From positions 868,001 through 932,000 of the forward strand of contig JACJNZ010000039.1 in assembly GCA_014695325.1 (NCBI GenBank): a stretch of DNA of 64,000 nt, written 5' to 3'. This DNA comes from Cyanobacteria bacterium FACHB-502 (lineage in GTDB: Bacteria; Cyanobacteriota; Cyanobacteriia; Elainellales; Elainellaceae). Under the pieces are notes generated by a model. It was not told the DNA's origin. It did not search any database and was given only the letters and a program-made list of their open reading frames with translations. The position numbers were made by a program, and so were the translations under genes. Below, one piece after another: positions 47,896 through 56,362 of this stretch (position 1 is its first letter; every line of letters begins with the position of its first letter).

Positions 47896-49155
47896 ATGAT
47901 TCACGTTGTCGGAATTGGTCTGGATGGCACATCTGGGCTGGCGGAATCGGTACGCCAAGTGGTCGATCGCGCCACACTGCTGGTTGGCAGTGCTCGTCAT
48001 CTCGATTATTTTGCGGATCATCCTGCCGATCGCCTCGTGCTAGGTAATTTTCGTACGGCAATTCAAGCGATTCGCGATCGATTAAATCAGGATTTAAACC
48101 CGCAGGAGGAATCCGGCACGGTTGTTTTAACTTCTGGTGATCCGCTCTTTTTTGGCTTGGGTCGGCTGCTGCTAGCAGAATTGCCGCCCGATCGCCTCAT
48201 GTTTCATCCCCATCTCAGTTCGGTTCAGCTTGCCTTTAGCCGGGTGAAACTGCCTTGGCAGGGGGCTGCGCTAATTAGTGCCCACGGTCGCTCGCTAGAG
48301 GAGCTGACGCGGGTACTGCAACAGGGAACTGAAACGATCGCCGTACTCACCGATTCCACGAATACGCCTGCTGCGATTGCGCGGCATGTACAGGGGCTTG
48401 ATTTACCGCTCGCCTACCAAGTCTGGGTATGTGAAAATCTGGGCGGGACGGATGAACAGGTCAATTGCTTTTCGCCTGAAGAACTGCACGATCGATCGTT
48501 TGCCTCTTTAAATGTAGTGATTCTGCATCGATCGTCTGAGGCTGACTCGCCGGATCTGGCAACCCTGCCTGCTTTCGGCCTGCCGGATCATCTGTTTCTC
48601 AGCTTTTCCGATCGTCCGGGATTGATGACTAAGCGCGAAGTCAGAATCCTCATCCTGGGAGAATTGAGTCTGCCTCCGTCTAAGCGTTCCGTCATTTGGG
48701 ATATTGGTGCAGGCACAGGCTCCGTTGCGATCGAAATGGCGCGGCTTTATCCCGATAGTCAGGTTTATGCGATCGAGCAAACTGCCGCCGGAATTAACCT
48801 GATCGAGCAAAACGCAGCCCGATTTGGCGTTAAAGTCATTCCCGTTCATGCCAAAGCCCCCGATCGGCTGGAAGAACTACCCGCGCCCGATCGCGTGTTC
48901 ATTGGTGGTAGCAGCGGTCAGCTTGCAGAAATTTTGCATCAGTGCAGTCAACGGCTTGCTCCAAATGGAACGATCGTGCTGGCAATGGCGACGCTGGAAA
49001 ATCTGACCCGATCGCTGTTCTGGCTTCAGGAGCAAACAGGCTGGAATCATCGACTGCTGCAAATCAATCTGGCGCGATCGACTCCCATCGCAGACCTGAC
49101 CCGATTCACACCGCTTAATCCTGTCACGCTGCTGACGCTAGAACGCCAAGCCTAA
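47896..49155 (+). CDS. cobL: Precorrin-6Y C5,15-methyltransferase (CbiE/CbiT fusion)
   Basis: This is a bifunctional corrin-ring methylase and decarboxylase of cobalamin (pseudocobalamin in cyanobacteria) synthesis, 419 aa. The N-terminal CbiE domain (1 to about 205) has 'IHVVGIGLDGTSGLAESVRQ' and 'VVLTSGDPLFFGLGR'. The CbiT domain (about 225-419) has the SAM-binding 'VIWDIGAGTGSVAIEMARL' and 'RVFIGGSSGQL'. It is closely coupled to pcyA. Its last 18 bp overlap the convergent CPBP-protease gene. Confidence 0.95.
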   Translation: MIHVVGIGLDGTSGLAESVRQVVDRATLLVGSARHLDYFADHPADRLVLGNFRTAIQAIRDRLNQDLNPQEESGTVVLTSGDPLFFGLGRLLLAELPPDRLMFHPHLSSVQLAFSRVKLPWQGAALISAHGRSLEELTRVLQQGTETIAVLTDSTNTPAAIARHVQGLDLPLAYQVWVCENLGGTDEQVNCFSPEELHDRSFASLNVVILHRSSEADSPDLATLPAFGLPDHLFLSFSDRPGLMTKREVRILILGELSLPPSKRSVIWDIGAGTGSVAIEMARLYPDSQVYAIEQTAAGINLIEQNAARFGVKVIPVHAKAPDRLEELPAPDRVFIGGSSGQLAEILHQCSQRLAPNGTIVLAMATLENLTRSLFWLQEQTGWNHRLLQINLARSTPIADLTRFTPLNPVTLLTLERQA

Positions 49156-50073
49156 AATTCCGCCTGTCGCCAGCAGGAATAGCAGCCCCATCGCACCTGC
49201 CAGCGGTTTATTGCCAATGCCCGTCGCCCATTCACCGACCCGGCCTTGATAGTGAATCGCTCCCAGCGTGTCCAGGCTTGCCATGACCCAAATCCAGCCC
49301 GCATGGAGTCCCCAGGCAAGCCCCAGATTGCCCCGATCGACCGATCGCGCCAGCACTAGCACCAGTCCCATCAAAAAGAGTCCAGGGAGCTGGGGCAGGT
49401 TCTCTTTGCCTTCCCAGACAAGATGCAGCACGGCGAAAATTAAGCTGGCAATCGTTGCTGCGACCCAAGGCACAAAATCACTTTGCAGCGTCGTCAGCAG
49501 AAATCCGCGAAAAATGAGTTCCTCGGTCAGGCTAATCCAGGTTCCAATCAGCAAGGTGGTGAGCAGGGTTGGGAGAACTGGAACGGGAGATTGAGCCGTA
49601 ATCGTTTCCGTTGATTCTGTTGCTAATGAAGACTCAGTGGGAGGCAGTTGCCGTTTTACCCAGCCCAATCGCCACTCCAGCAGAAACAGGCTGAGCAAGC
49701 CTAGACTACCAAACGCTAATCCTCCGCCAAACGATCGCAGCAAATCGCTCTGCCAGGGCAAGCCATAATCTTTAAATCCTTTTCCTTCAAGCGCAACAAT
49801 TCCCCACAAAACAAGTGGAGCTAACGCATAAAGCGAGGCAAGCAGCGGCAGTTTTTGAGCTGGAGAAATGGGCTGAGGAAATCGCCATTTCACAGCTTTG
49901 GCGATCGGGAGGGCGATCGGCAGCCAGCAAACTAGCCAAAGCACAAAAAACACCAATACTCGCAAAACTGCGATCGCATTGAGCCAAAAGGATTGAGCTA
50001 AGAGCAAGCAGCTATTAAGGGATAGAATCAAGGACGTTTCAGACAAAGATTTGAAATCGGGGACGAACCACAA
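49138..50073 (-). CDS. CPBP family intramembrane metalloprotease
   Basis: The 311-aa protein has about eight hydrophobic helices and the CPBP/Abi signature: 'SLTEELIFRGFLL' (EExxxR motif) and 'SLIFAVLHLVWEG' (FxxxH motif), followed by 'GLAWGLHAGWIW' with another conserved His. Relatives are CAAX-processing-type proteases; the substrate is unknown. The start is a TTG at 50073 with AGGAGA upstream on the coding strand. Its 3' end overlaps cobL by 18 bp. Confidence 0.85.
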   Translation of the reverse strand: MWFVPDFKSLSETSLILSLNSCLLLAQSFWLNAIAVLRVLVFFVLWLVCWLPIALPIAKAVKWRFPQPISPAQKLPLLASLYALAPLVLWGIVALEGKGFKDYGLPWQSDLLRSFGGGLAFGSLGLLSLFLLEWRLGWVKRQLPPTESSLATESTETITAQSPVPVLPTLLTTLLIGTWISLTEELIFRGFLLTTLQSDFVPWVAATIASLIFAVLHLVWEGKENLPQLPGLFLMGLVLVLARSVDRGNLGLAWGLHAGWIWVMASLDTLGAIHYQGRVGEWATGIGNKPLAGAMGLLFLLATGGILGLAF

Positions 50074-50147
50074 AAAGAGTTTCTCCTAAGCCGATGCGAA
50101 GCAGTTCCCGCCGGGGGTAATCGATCGTCTTACTGAGTTACTCCTCT

Positions 50148-50543
50148 TTATTCCTCATCCTCAGAATCTTCGTCTGCACTGCTTACCTGAATCAGATGAA
50201 TGTGCTTATAGCCTAGCTTGATTTCAAACTCGTCCCCAGGCTTCAATCCCATCTTTTCCGTATAGGTCGAGCCAATCACGATCTGACCATTTTTATGCAC
50301 ACTCACACGATAAGTTGGCTCTCGACCGCGTCCATCTTTTGTGCCTTCTGCATCGAGCGTGGTTCCTTTCGCTTCCAGCAAAGCCTCAAAAAAATCAGCC
50401 AGATTGACCCGCGTTTGGCTATTTCTGCCGACCGTGTAGTAGCCGCATCGTTTTGCCTTTTCCCGACGGGGCAAGTGTGAAAGTTCTTTTACTTTTTGAA
50501 GTAGGGCTTTTCCGGTTAGGGGGGTCGGTGAAATATCGTTCAT
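50148..50543 (-). CDS. cyAbrB transcription factor (AbrB2-like)
   Basis: This 131-aa protein starts at the ATG at 50543. It has the N-terminal 'PLTGKALLQKVKELSHLPRR' block and a C-terminal AbrB-type domain, 'REPTYRVSVHKNGQIVIGST' and 'MGLKPGDEFEIKLGYKHIHL', found only in cyanobacteria. The sequence looks closer to the cyAbrB2 (sll0822-type) clade than to cyAbrB1. Members bind many promoters and act on nitrogen and carbon gene expression. A perfect inverted repeat at 50607-50623, upstream of its start, could be a regulatory site. Confidence 0.9.
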   Translation of the reverse strand: MNDISPTPLTGKALLQKVKELSHLPRREKAKRCGYYTVGRNSQTRVNLADFFEALLEAKGTTLDAEGTKDGRGREPTYRVSVHKNGQIVIGSTYTEKMGLKPGDEFEIKLGYKHIHLIQVSSADEDSEDEE

Positions 50544-51132
50544 TGCTCTTCCCAAACTTCCTTGCAATTTCCAGGGCAGAAACCTGCTACCAAATCTGCT
50601 ATCTGCGAAGGTAATTTACCTTCATCTATAACGAATATAACGCTAAAATTCCCCCGTCGGATCATCAATCTCTCAGGAAAAACTGGTTCGCATTGTCGCT
50701 TCAAATTCCAGGATTGACTGAAGCTTTATTTGCTCTAAACCTGAATTGAAGAGATCGTTAAAAATATTTGCTTTGGCAACTCAGGTGCAATGAATCGCTC
50801 TGTTAATCAATAGCGAAAGCAAAGGACTTCGACCCTATCAGGATTATTCTGTTTGCCGTCTGATTGTTCCGGTCATCCCGATCGACAATCGGTCTTCACA
50901 ATACGTTTTTTAGAGTTTATTGCTCACGATCGCCCTCAGCGGCAACAAATCCCACTCAAAGACTCAACAGAGGTTGCAGTACAAGCCTCAGTTAAAAAAC
51001 TTTGTTATTCTCAACCAAAGCCTACTTTTTTCTTGCCGAATTTGTGGCAGTAGGAATCGCAGCAAACGAATCACCTGGAATCCTGCAGCAATACCCAACA
51101 ACTGAAAAAAACGGCTTAGACTGGGAGAGTGG
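50544..51132. other. Divergent region between cyAbrB and sdhB
   Basis: 589 bp without a recognisable gene or RNA. Short open frames on the plus strand (for example 50853-51053) have no family likeness. The region holds the two divergent promoters and the palindrome listed separately. Confidence 0.45.
50607..50623. promoter_or_regulatory. Perfect palindrome upstream of cyAbrB
   Basis: GAAGGTAA-T-TTACCTTC is an 8+8 perfect inverted repeat with a single-base centre, 64-80 bp upstream of the cyAbrB start codon. The dyad is of the size expected for a dimeric regulator; the binding protein is unknown. Confidence 0.5.
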
Positions 51133-52200
51133 ATGGCGAATTCGATCGATATTTATATGCAAGTTATTTTTAAAGTAGTTCGGCAAACCTCTGATAGTCT
51201 CCCGCAGATCCAAACCTATGAGCTGGATGTCGAGCCGGGAAACACAATTTTGGACTGCTTAAATCGAATCAAATGGGAGCAGGATGGCACACTGGCATTC
51301 CGCAAAAATTGCCGCAATACCATTTGTGGAAGCTGCTCAATGCGGATTAACGGACGTTCTGCGCTTGCCTGCAAAGAGAACGTGGGCAGCGAGGCGGCGC
51401 GACTTCAGGCAATTGCCGCCAGTCATGCTGAACATCCTGAAGGTAATGGCTTATCGCATAGCTCAACTTCAGAGATTCCGGTCTTCACGATCGCCCCGAT
51501 GGGCAATATGCCCGTAGTCAAAGATCTGGTGGTGGATATGAAGAGTTTCTGGGATAACCTGCAAGCAGTCGATCCCTACGTCAGCACCGAGGCGCGGGCA
51601 GTTCCAGAGCGAGAATTTTTGCAAACGCCAGAAGAGCGCGATCGGCTCAATCAGGTGGGCAACTGCATTCTGTGCGGAGCCTGCTATTCCGAATGCAATG
51701 CGCGTGAGGTCAATCCTGAATTTGTTGGACCCCATGCCCTGGCGAAGGCATACCGGACCTTAGCAGATTCTAGAGACAGCCGCACCGAGGAGCGAATCGA
51801 GCAATACAGCGAAGGCACAAAGGGCGCATGGGGCTGCACACGCTGCTATTACTGCAACTCGGTTTGTCCAATGGAAGTCGCTCCGATGGATCAAATCGGC
51901 AAAATTAAACAGGAAATCCTCGATCGCCAGGATGATCAAGCGGGTCGCCCGGTGCGCCATCGCAAAGTGCTGGTGGAGCTGGTGAAAGAAGGCGGCTGGA
52001 TTGACGAGCGCAAATTTGGCATACGAGTCGTGGGCAATTCCCTCCGTGACTGGCGAGGCATTCTGAGTCTGGGACCGCTGGGACTACGAATGCTGGCACG
52101 CGGCAAGTTTCCTCTTGGCTTTGAGCCATCTGAAGGCGTAACCGAAATCCGATCGCTGATCGAAGCAGTTCAGGCGATCGAAGAATCTGAACCGGTCTAA
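51133..52200 (+). CDS. sdhB: Succinate dehydrogenase/fumarate reductase iron-sulfur subunit
   Basis: This is the electron-transfer subunit of the respiratory succinate:quinone oxidoreductase, 355 aa. The [2Fe-2S] ferredoxin domain has C60, C65, C68 and C80. The second domain has C178, C181, C184, C188 and a second set C235, C238, C241, C245 ('CTRCYYCNSVCP'). The extra Cys at 238 replaces the Ile/Val of classical SdhB, so the third centre may be [4Fe-4S]. The C-terminus is longer than in enterobacterial SdhB. ATG at 51133 follows GGGAGAG closely. sdhA is not in the window, as is common in cyanobacteria. Confidence 0.9.
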   Translation: MANSIDIYMQVIFKVVRQTSDSLPQIQTYELDVEPGNTILDCLNRIKWEQDGTLAFRKNCRNTICGSCSMRINGRSALACKENVGSEAARLQAIAASHAEHPEGNGLSHSSTSEIPVFTIAPMGNMPVVKDLVVDMKSFWDNLQAVDPYVSTEARAVPEREFLQTPEERDRLNQVGNCILCGACYSECNAREVNPEFVGPHALAKAYRTLADSRDSRTEERIEQYSEGTKGAWGCTRCYYCNSVCPMEVAPMDQIGKIKQEILDRQDDQAGRPVRHRKVLVELVKEGGWIDERKFGIRVVGNSLRDWRGILSLGPLGLRMLARGKFPLGFEPSEGVTEIRSLIEAVQAIEESEPV

Positions 52201-52265
52201 CGCCCTGTTGCATCCTGCCAAACTGCGGGAACGATAAGCGAAGTTCAGCCGGAAATTCTTCGTTT

Positions 52266-53240
52266 ATGGGCAGATGCACGATTGGAATGCTATCGTCTTA
52301 CCAAAATATCAAACAAAGCGATTGGCTCTGGCATCAAACCCCAGAGCCATTTGGCGTTTGGCGCAACATCCAAATCCTGAAGAATGCGCCCCGTCCTGAC
52401 TTTCTGCTGCTGTATCAGTTCGACTTTTACCGCAAAGCGGCGAAACCGCAACGTTTTCCCTGGCAGCGATCGACTAGCTGCATCGAAACCGTCAGTCTGA
52501 CCGATGCCGATCGCCGTTCCCTGCCTCCGTCTCGTCTAATTTCCCTGATCCGCGAACCGCCCCTGACAGAAACACTGTCCCAACTTCAGCTTAATTATGA
52601 GGCGGCGAAGTCTACCTGCGGCTATGTCTCGGCTCCCGACGAGGCGGCTCCTACACCAGACTATATGCCTGCGATCTGGTATCACACGAACTCTTTCCGT
52701 GAACTCGATCAGATGCCCCCTCCCGCCAAGCCACGCACCTGTAGCTGGATCACTTCCGGCATCAATCGCACCGAAAATCACCGCAAACGGCTGGCATTCC
52801 TACACGACCTGCAAACGATCGCCCCCGGTCAGGTTGACATCTACGGTCGCAATCTGCCGCCGGAAGCTCAGGCAATGGGCGAATTATCCAATAAATGGCA
52901 CGCGATGGCTCCCTACTATTACAACCTGGCGATCGAAAACTATGCTGAGAACGGCTGGTATGCCAGCGAAAAACTGTGGGACGCTCTGCTCGCTTGGTGT
53001 CTGCCCATTTACTACGGAGGCACTGCCGCCGATCGCCTATTGCCGCCCGGAAGTTTTCTGCGGTTGCCGAGCCTCGATGAAAAGGGAATTGCCTATATTC
53101 AGGAGGTGATTCGATCGCCAGAAGCCTGGTATGCCGCAAAATCAGCCATTGCCGAAGCGCGGCAGGTGATTCTACACAAGCTCAACCTTCTCAATTGGCT
53201 ATCTGATTTCGTCGATTCCTATCCCCTGAATGACTCATGA
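52266..53240 (+). CDS. GT10 (fucosyltransferase-like) glycosyltransferase
   Basis: The 324-aa protein has the GT10 C-terminal hallmark: 'NLAIENYAENGWYASEKLWD' then 'ALLAWCLPIYYGG'. This is the region that binds GDP-fucose in alpha-1,3-fucosyltransferases. The N-terminal half is variable, as is usual for the acceptor side. No membrane anchor is present. Its stop overlaps the next start as ATGA, so it is translationally coupled to the following glycosyltransferase. The donor sugar is inferred from the family only. Start codon ATG at 52266 (or 52287) is uncertain. Confidence 0.8.
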   Translation: MGRCTIGMLSSYQNIKQSDWLWHQTPEPFGVWRNIQILKNAPRPDFLLLYQFDFYRKAAKPQRFPWQRSTSCIETVSLTDADRRSLPPSRLISLIREPPLTETLSQLQLNYEAAKSTCGYVSAPDEAAPTPDYMPAIWYHTNSFRELDQMPPPAKPRTCSWITSGINRTENHRKRLAFLHDLQTIAPGQVDIYGRNLPPEAQAMGELSNKWHAMAPYYYNLAIENYAENGWYASEKLWDALLAWCLPIYYGGTAADRLLPPGSFLRLPSLDEKGIAYIQEVIRSPEAWYAAKSAIAEARQVILHKLNLLNWLSDFVDSYPLNDS

Positions 53241-54265
53241 ACGCCACTATAAACGGCACGATAAGCGGCATTTGTACTCTGGCAAACGATCGCGTCTACG
53301 AACAGCTCATTGCCCTACTTAACAGCATTGAAGCCATGATGGGCGCAGAAATGCCCGTTTGTGTGTTTCCTTACGATGATCAGGTCGAGCAGATCGCGGC
53401 AGAAATCGATCGGCGTCCGAACGTACAGCTCTTTCAAGACCAGGCAATCATTGCCAAATGGGACAGCTATGTGCGCGAGATCTGGGACGCTCACCCTACC
53501 GCTCGCCACTGCTGGAACAATCCTGATCCGAACTACTATCACCGCATTGGAACCCATCGGCGATTCTGTGCCTTTGATGGACCCTTCGATCGCTTTGTCT
53601 ACATGGATGCAGATACACTGCTGCTCAGTCCGCTAGACGACATCCTTGCTCAGCTCGATCGATCGGATTGGGTCGTCTATGACTTCCAGTACACTGATCC
53701 CAGCCATGTGTATGATCTGGCGGCGCCTCAACTTGCCCTGCTGTTTGACCCAGATCGCTTGCAGGAAATTTTCTGCTCCGGCTTCTATGCATCCAAACGA
53801 AACGTCTTCAGCCCGGAAATGCTGCATTGGCTGCTGAGCGAACTGCAATCGGGCGATGCCTCGGTGCTATACCCCATGGCTCCTGATCAGACGATTCTCA
53901 ATTACATGGTGATGAAGGCAAAGCTTGCAGTCAATAATCTAGCGTTGACGCTGCCGATCGCTCAGCGAACAGGCTGTTGTGTCACTTCACCCCATTTCAT
54001 CGAAGAAACTGCGGGGGGAGACCCGCTTTTGTACGACCGCGCCAATCGCCTGACTTACCTGCACTACATCGGTCTGTCTTCGGTTTTATTCAACCGTGTC
54101 TGTCGCGGCGAAAATATCAAGTTTCCCTACCGTGATCTTTTTCTGCACTATCGCTATCTGCACCAGCCGGAACAGCGTCCGATTCTGACTGGTAAGCCTC
54201 GCTTGTACAATCAACCTCCGGGCTTAATGCAGCGGGTTTTCCGAAAACTGCAACTGACGCGCTAA
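53237..54265 (+). CDS. Glycosyltransferase-like protein (Npun_R2821/R2822 type), copy 1
   Basis: This 342-aa protein resembles GT-A enzymes. 'GICTLANDRVYEQLIALLNS' opens the fold, 'FVYMDADTLLLSPLDDIL' carries the DxD motif, and 'YPMAPDQTILNYMVM' follows. It is of the cyanobacterial type annotated after the Nostoc punctiforme genes Npun_R2821/R2822; donor and acceptor are unknown. It overlaps the GT10-like gene by 4 bp and is followed 35 bp later by a paralogue, so the three form an operon that should build one glycan. Confidence 0.78.
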   Translation: MNATINGTISGICTLANDRVYEQLIALLNSIEAMMGAEMPVCVFPYDDQVEQIAAEIDRRPNVQLFQDQAIIAKWDSYVREIWDAHPTARHCWNNPDPNYYHRIGTHRRFCAFDGPFDRFVYMDADTLLLSPLDDILAQLDRSDWVVYDFQYTDPSHVYDLAAPQLALLFDPDRLQEIFCSGFYASKRNVFSPEMLHWLLSELQSGDASVLYPMAPDQTILNYMVMKAKLAVNNLALTLPIAQRTGCCVTSPHFIEETAGGDPLLYDRANRLTYLHYIGLSSVLFNRVCRGENIKFPYRDLFLHYRYLHQPEQRPILTGKPRLYNQPPGLMQRVFRKLQLTR

Positions 54266-54300
54266 ACCATTCGCCAAGCCATTCACTGAGGACTTCTACT

Positions 54301-55233
54301 ATGAATCGCGGCATTTATATCGTCGCCAACGATCGCGTGCTCGATCAGTCGATCGCACTGCTGAATAGTCTAAGACTGCATGATCCAGACACGCCGATCG
54401 TTCTGATTCCCTACGACGAAAACTACCATCAGGTAGTGGCGGCTTTGGCACGGCATCAGGTGCAGCTTTTCCCCGATCTCAATCTGCTGGAACGCTGCTC
54501 CCAGCGGCTGCATCAAATTTTTGGCGATCGATTTTTTGACAAGCCTAATAAGCTGCGAAAGCAGGCCTGCTGGCTCGGACCCTTCGACGAATTTCTCTAT
54601 ATCGATACCGATATTGTGGTGTTTGAGAAAATCATCGACGTGCTGCACAATTTTGATCGCTATGACTTCCTCTGCGCCGACTACCAGCATCGCTCAGGAA
54701 TTCAAAACATCTTTTCACCAATCGTCCAGCAACAGAGAATCTTTAGCCCAACCGAGCTGCAAGACGTGTTTAATAGCGGATTCTGGGCAGCAAAAAAATA
54801 TTTACTGCCTGAAACAGACCTTTACGCGCTCTGTGCTGAGTGTGCTGCTCATCCAGAATACTTTGATTTCTCCGGCAAGGTCTCCGACCAGCCAATTCTC
54901 AACTACCTGGTGCTAAAGCAAATTTCACGTCGCCTGAACCTTGCTCACCAAGATGAACCCATACCCGGTAACTGGGCAGGCAGCCCCCATTTTATTTCTA
55001 AGAACTATCAGCTTTTTGATCCACAGACGGGGCGATCGCTGCAGTTTCTTCACTGGGCAGGGATTAAGATTCAGCCAGGATGCCCCTACTGGGAAATCTG
55101 GAAGCACTACCGTTATCTCAATGAAGCGATCGATGAAGCTGCCCTGCATGAAAAATACTCAGCTCACCCTACCAGTCAAACCAGCCCGGTTCAGCGAATG
55201 CTGCGGAAACTGGGACAATTGGTTAACAAATAG
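54301..55233 (+). CDS. Glycosyltransferase-like protein (Npun_R2821/R2822 type), copy 2
   Basis: The 310-aa protein is a paralogue of the preceding gene: 'GIYIVANDRVLDQSIALLNS' at the start and 'FLYIDTDIVVFEKIIDVL' with DxD. 'FSGKVSDQPILNYLVLKQ' and 'LQFLHWAGIK' align with the same positions in copy 1. The pair arose by duplication but has diverged strongly, so the two probably act on different acceptors. ATG at 54301. The stop codon lies within a perfect 16-bp tandem duplication. Confidence 0.78.
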   Translation: MNRGIYIVANDRVLDQSIALLNSLRLHDPDTPIVLIPYDENYHQVVAALARHQVQLFPDLNLLERCSQRLHQIFGDRFFDKPNKLRKQACWLGPFDEFLYIDTDIVVFEKIIDVLHNFDRYDFLCADYQHRSGIQNIFSPIVQQQRIFSPTELQDVFNSGFWAAKKYLLPETDLYALCAECAAHPEYFDFSGKVSDQPILNYLVLKQISRRLNLAHQDEPIPGNWAGSPHFISKNYQLFDPQTGRSLQFLHWAGIKIQPGCPYWEIWKHYRYLNEAIDEAALHEKYSAHPTSQTSPVQRMLRKLGQLVNK

Positions 55234-55251
55234 AGTGGTTAACAAATAGAG
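55220..55251. repeat. Perfect 16-bp tandem duplication spanning a stop codon
   Basis: TGGTTAACAAATAGAG occurs twice in tandem. The first copy contains the TAG stop of the second Npun_R2821-type gene, the second lies just after it, so a spare copy of the last codons and stop follows the gene. Confidence 0.9.
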
Positions 55252-55270
55252 CTATCCTGCGCTTTACGCC

Positions 55271-55564
55271 CTAAATTCCGCGATTCATCATCGTTAAAAT
55301 GCCTTGCTGTCCCAGGAACAGCTCTCGCAGCAAGCTAAAGATGCCAACCCAGAGAATAGGCGTAATATCAACGCCTCCCATCGGCGGAATCAGCTTGCGA
55401 AGCGGGATCAGCAGTGGCTCTGTAATCAGGGTGATGATATTGAAGGGAAACTTAGTCAGGTCAACCTGCGGATACCAAGTCAACACAATGCGGAAAATAA
55501 ACAGCAGGATCAGCAGACCCAGCAACGGTGAAAGAACCCAGGTAGCGATCGTGGTAGCAGTCAT
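55271..55564 (-). CDS. YggT family membrane protein
   Basis: The 97-aa protein has two hydrophobic helices separated by a short hydrophilic turn, with 'FRIVLTWYPQVDLTKFPFN' and 'TEPLLIPLRKLIPPMGGVDI' in between, the conserved YggT block. Relatives (plastid Ycf19/CCB3 family) are small integral proteins; plant homologues act in cytochrome b6f heme attachment and cyanobacterial ones in cell shape or nucleoid partition. The role here is not determined. ATG at 55564. Confidence 0.88.
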   Translation of the reverse strand: MTATTIATWVLSPLLGLLILLFIFRIVLTWYPQVDLTKFPFNIITLITEPLLIPLRKLIPPMGGVDITPILWVGIFSLLRELFLGQQGILTMMNRGI

Positions 55565-55787
55565 AGACAGTTCTCAGCACGAAATGAGCGGCAATTTTTT
55601 TAAGCTTCGTAACTTTCTACTCATATTTTAATCGTCCCCAAGCATGAATTTTAAGCTGTCAGCTTTGCTTTTGGTTGAATTCTGCCAACGCTTTCCTGCA
55701 ATTAGCGATCGTGCCACTCTTCTCAAATGGGAAACAGACCGATAAGATATTTAATTCAGTAGCCTTATTCTTAACGGATAAACCCCT

Positions 55788-55907
55788 ATGACACCCTCTC
55801 TCGCAAACTTCCTTTACAGCCTCTTGGCTGGCGTAGTCATTGTTGTCATTCCGATCGTGGTTGGACTTGTTTTTATTAGCCAAAGAGATAAGATTCAGCG
55901 TCAGTAG
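55788..55907 (+). CDS. psbX: Photosystem II protein PsbX
   Basis: This 39-aa gene, '[20 protein letters not shown]' then '[19 protein letters not shown]', is a single-helix photosystem II subunit located near cytochrome b559 and the QB site. The start 'MTPSLANFL', the hydrophobic span and the 'FISQ.DKI' end match PsbX. It is monocistronic, with no strong ribosome-binding site, and lies between the YggT and ycf66 genes. Confidence 0.95.
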   Translation: MTPSLANFLYSLLAGVVIVVIPIVVGLVFISQRDKIQRQ

Positions 55908-56362
55908 TGTTGTGGTCTAACGTTCTAGTCTAGGTTCTCGTCTAAGTGCTGTAGTCTAAAGTACTGTGGGTCTAACGCGCTGTACTTTTACTCCCTACTT
56001 CTGCGGTATCTGTACTTCTGCGGTAGGGAAGCCCTCCTATCTGCGCTAGGATAAATCTGGTTTGAAACTTCGCCCGTTTCATTCCCATTCTCAACGCTTG
56101 AGACCCTCAATTCTCGTTTAGATTAGCCTCGGAGGTGGCATTGACGGCAGCGTTCGTCTGTCCATGATGCGATTCCGGGGCTTTTAAGCATCAAGTCATT
56201 TAGATTACGGCTAGACTACGGCATTTTTATTTCAGCATTCTGTTTCAGCATCGTGTGTATGCGAATCGGGTTGAACAATAAAGCAATGCCTTTTGCCGGA
56301 TTGCAGTTGCGGATTCTACATTTACAGTCGCTAAGATAGGGACATAACATCGGAGAACTGAA
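55908..56362. other. psbX-ycf66 gap with several short tandem duplications
   Basis: No gene in 455 bp. TACTTCTGCGGTA occurs at 55996 and 56013 (17-bp period), TAGATTACGGC/TAGACTACGGC at 56201-56222, and TTTCAGCATTCTG/TTTCAGCATCGTG at 56230-56255. A run of looser CTAGTCTA-like copies lies at 55918-55975. Confidence 0.6.

Noticed and set aside
50853-51053. 66-aa open frame upstream of sdhB
   Set aside because: No domain, no ribosome-binding site, and several overlapping frames of similar length; probably chance.
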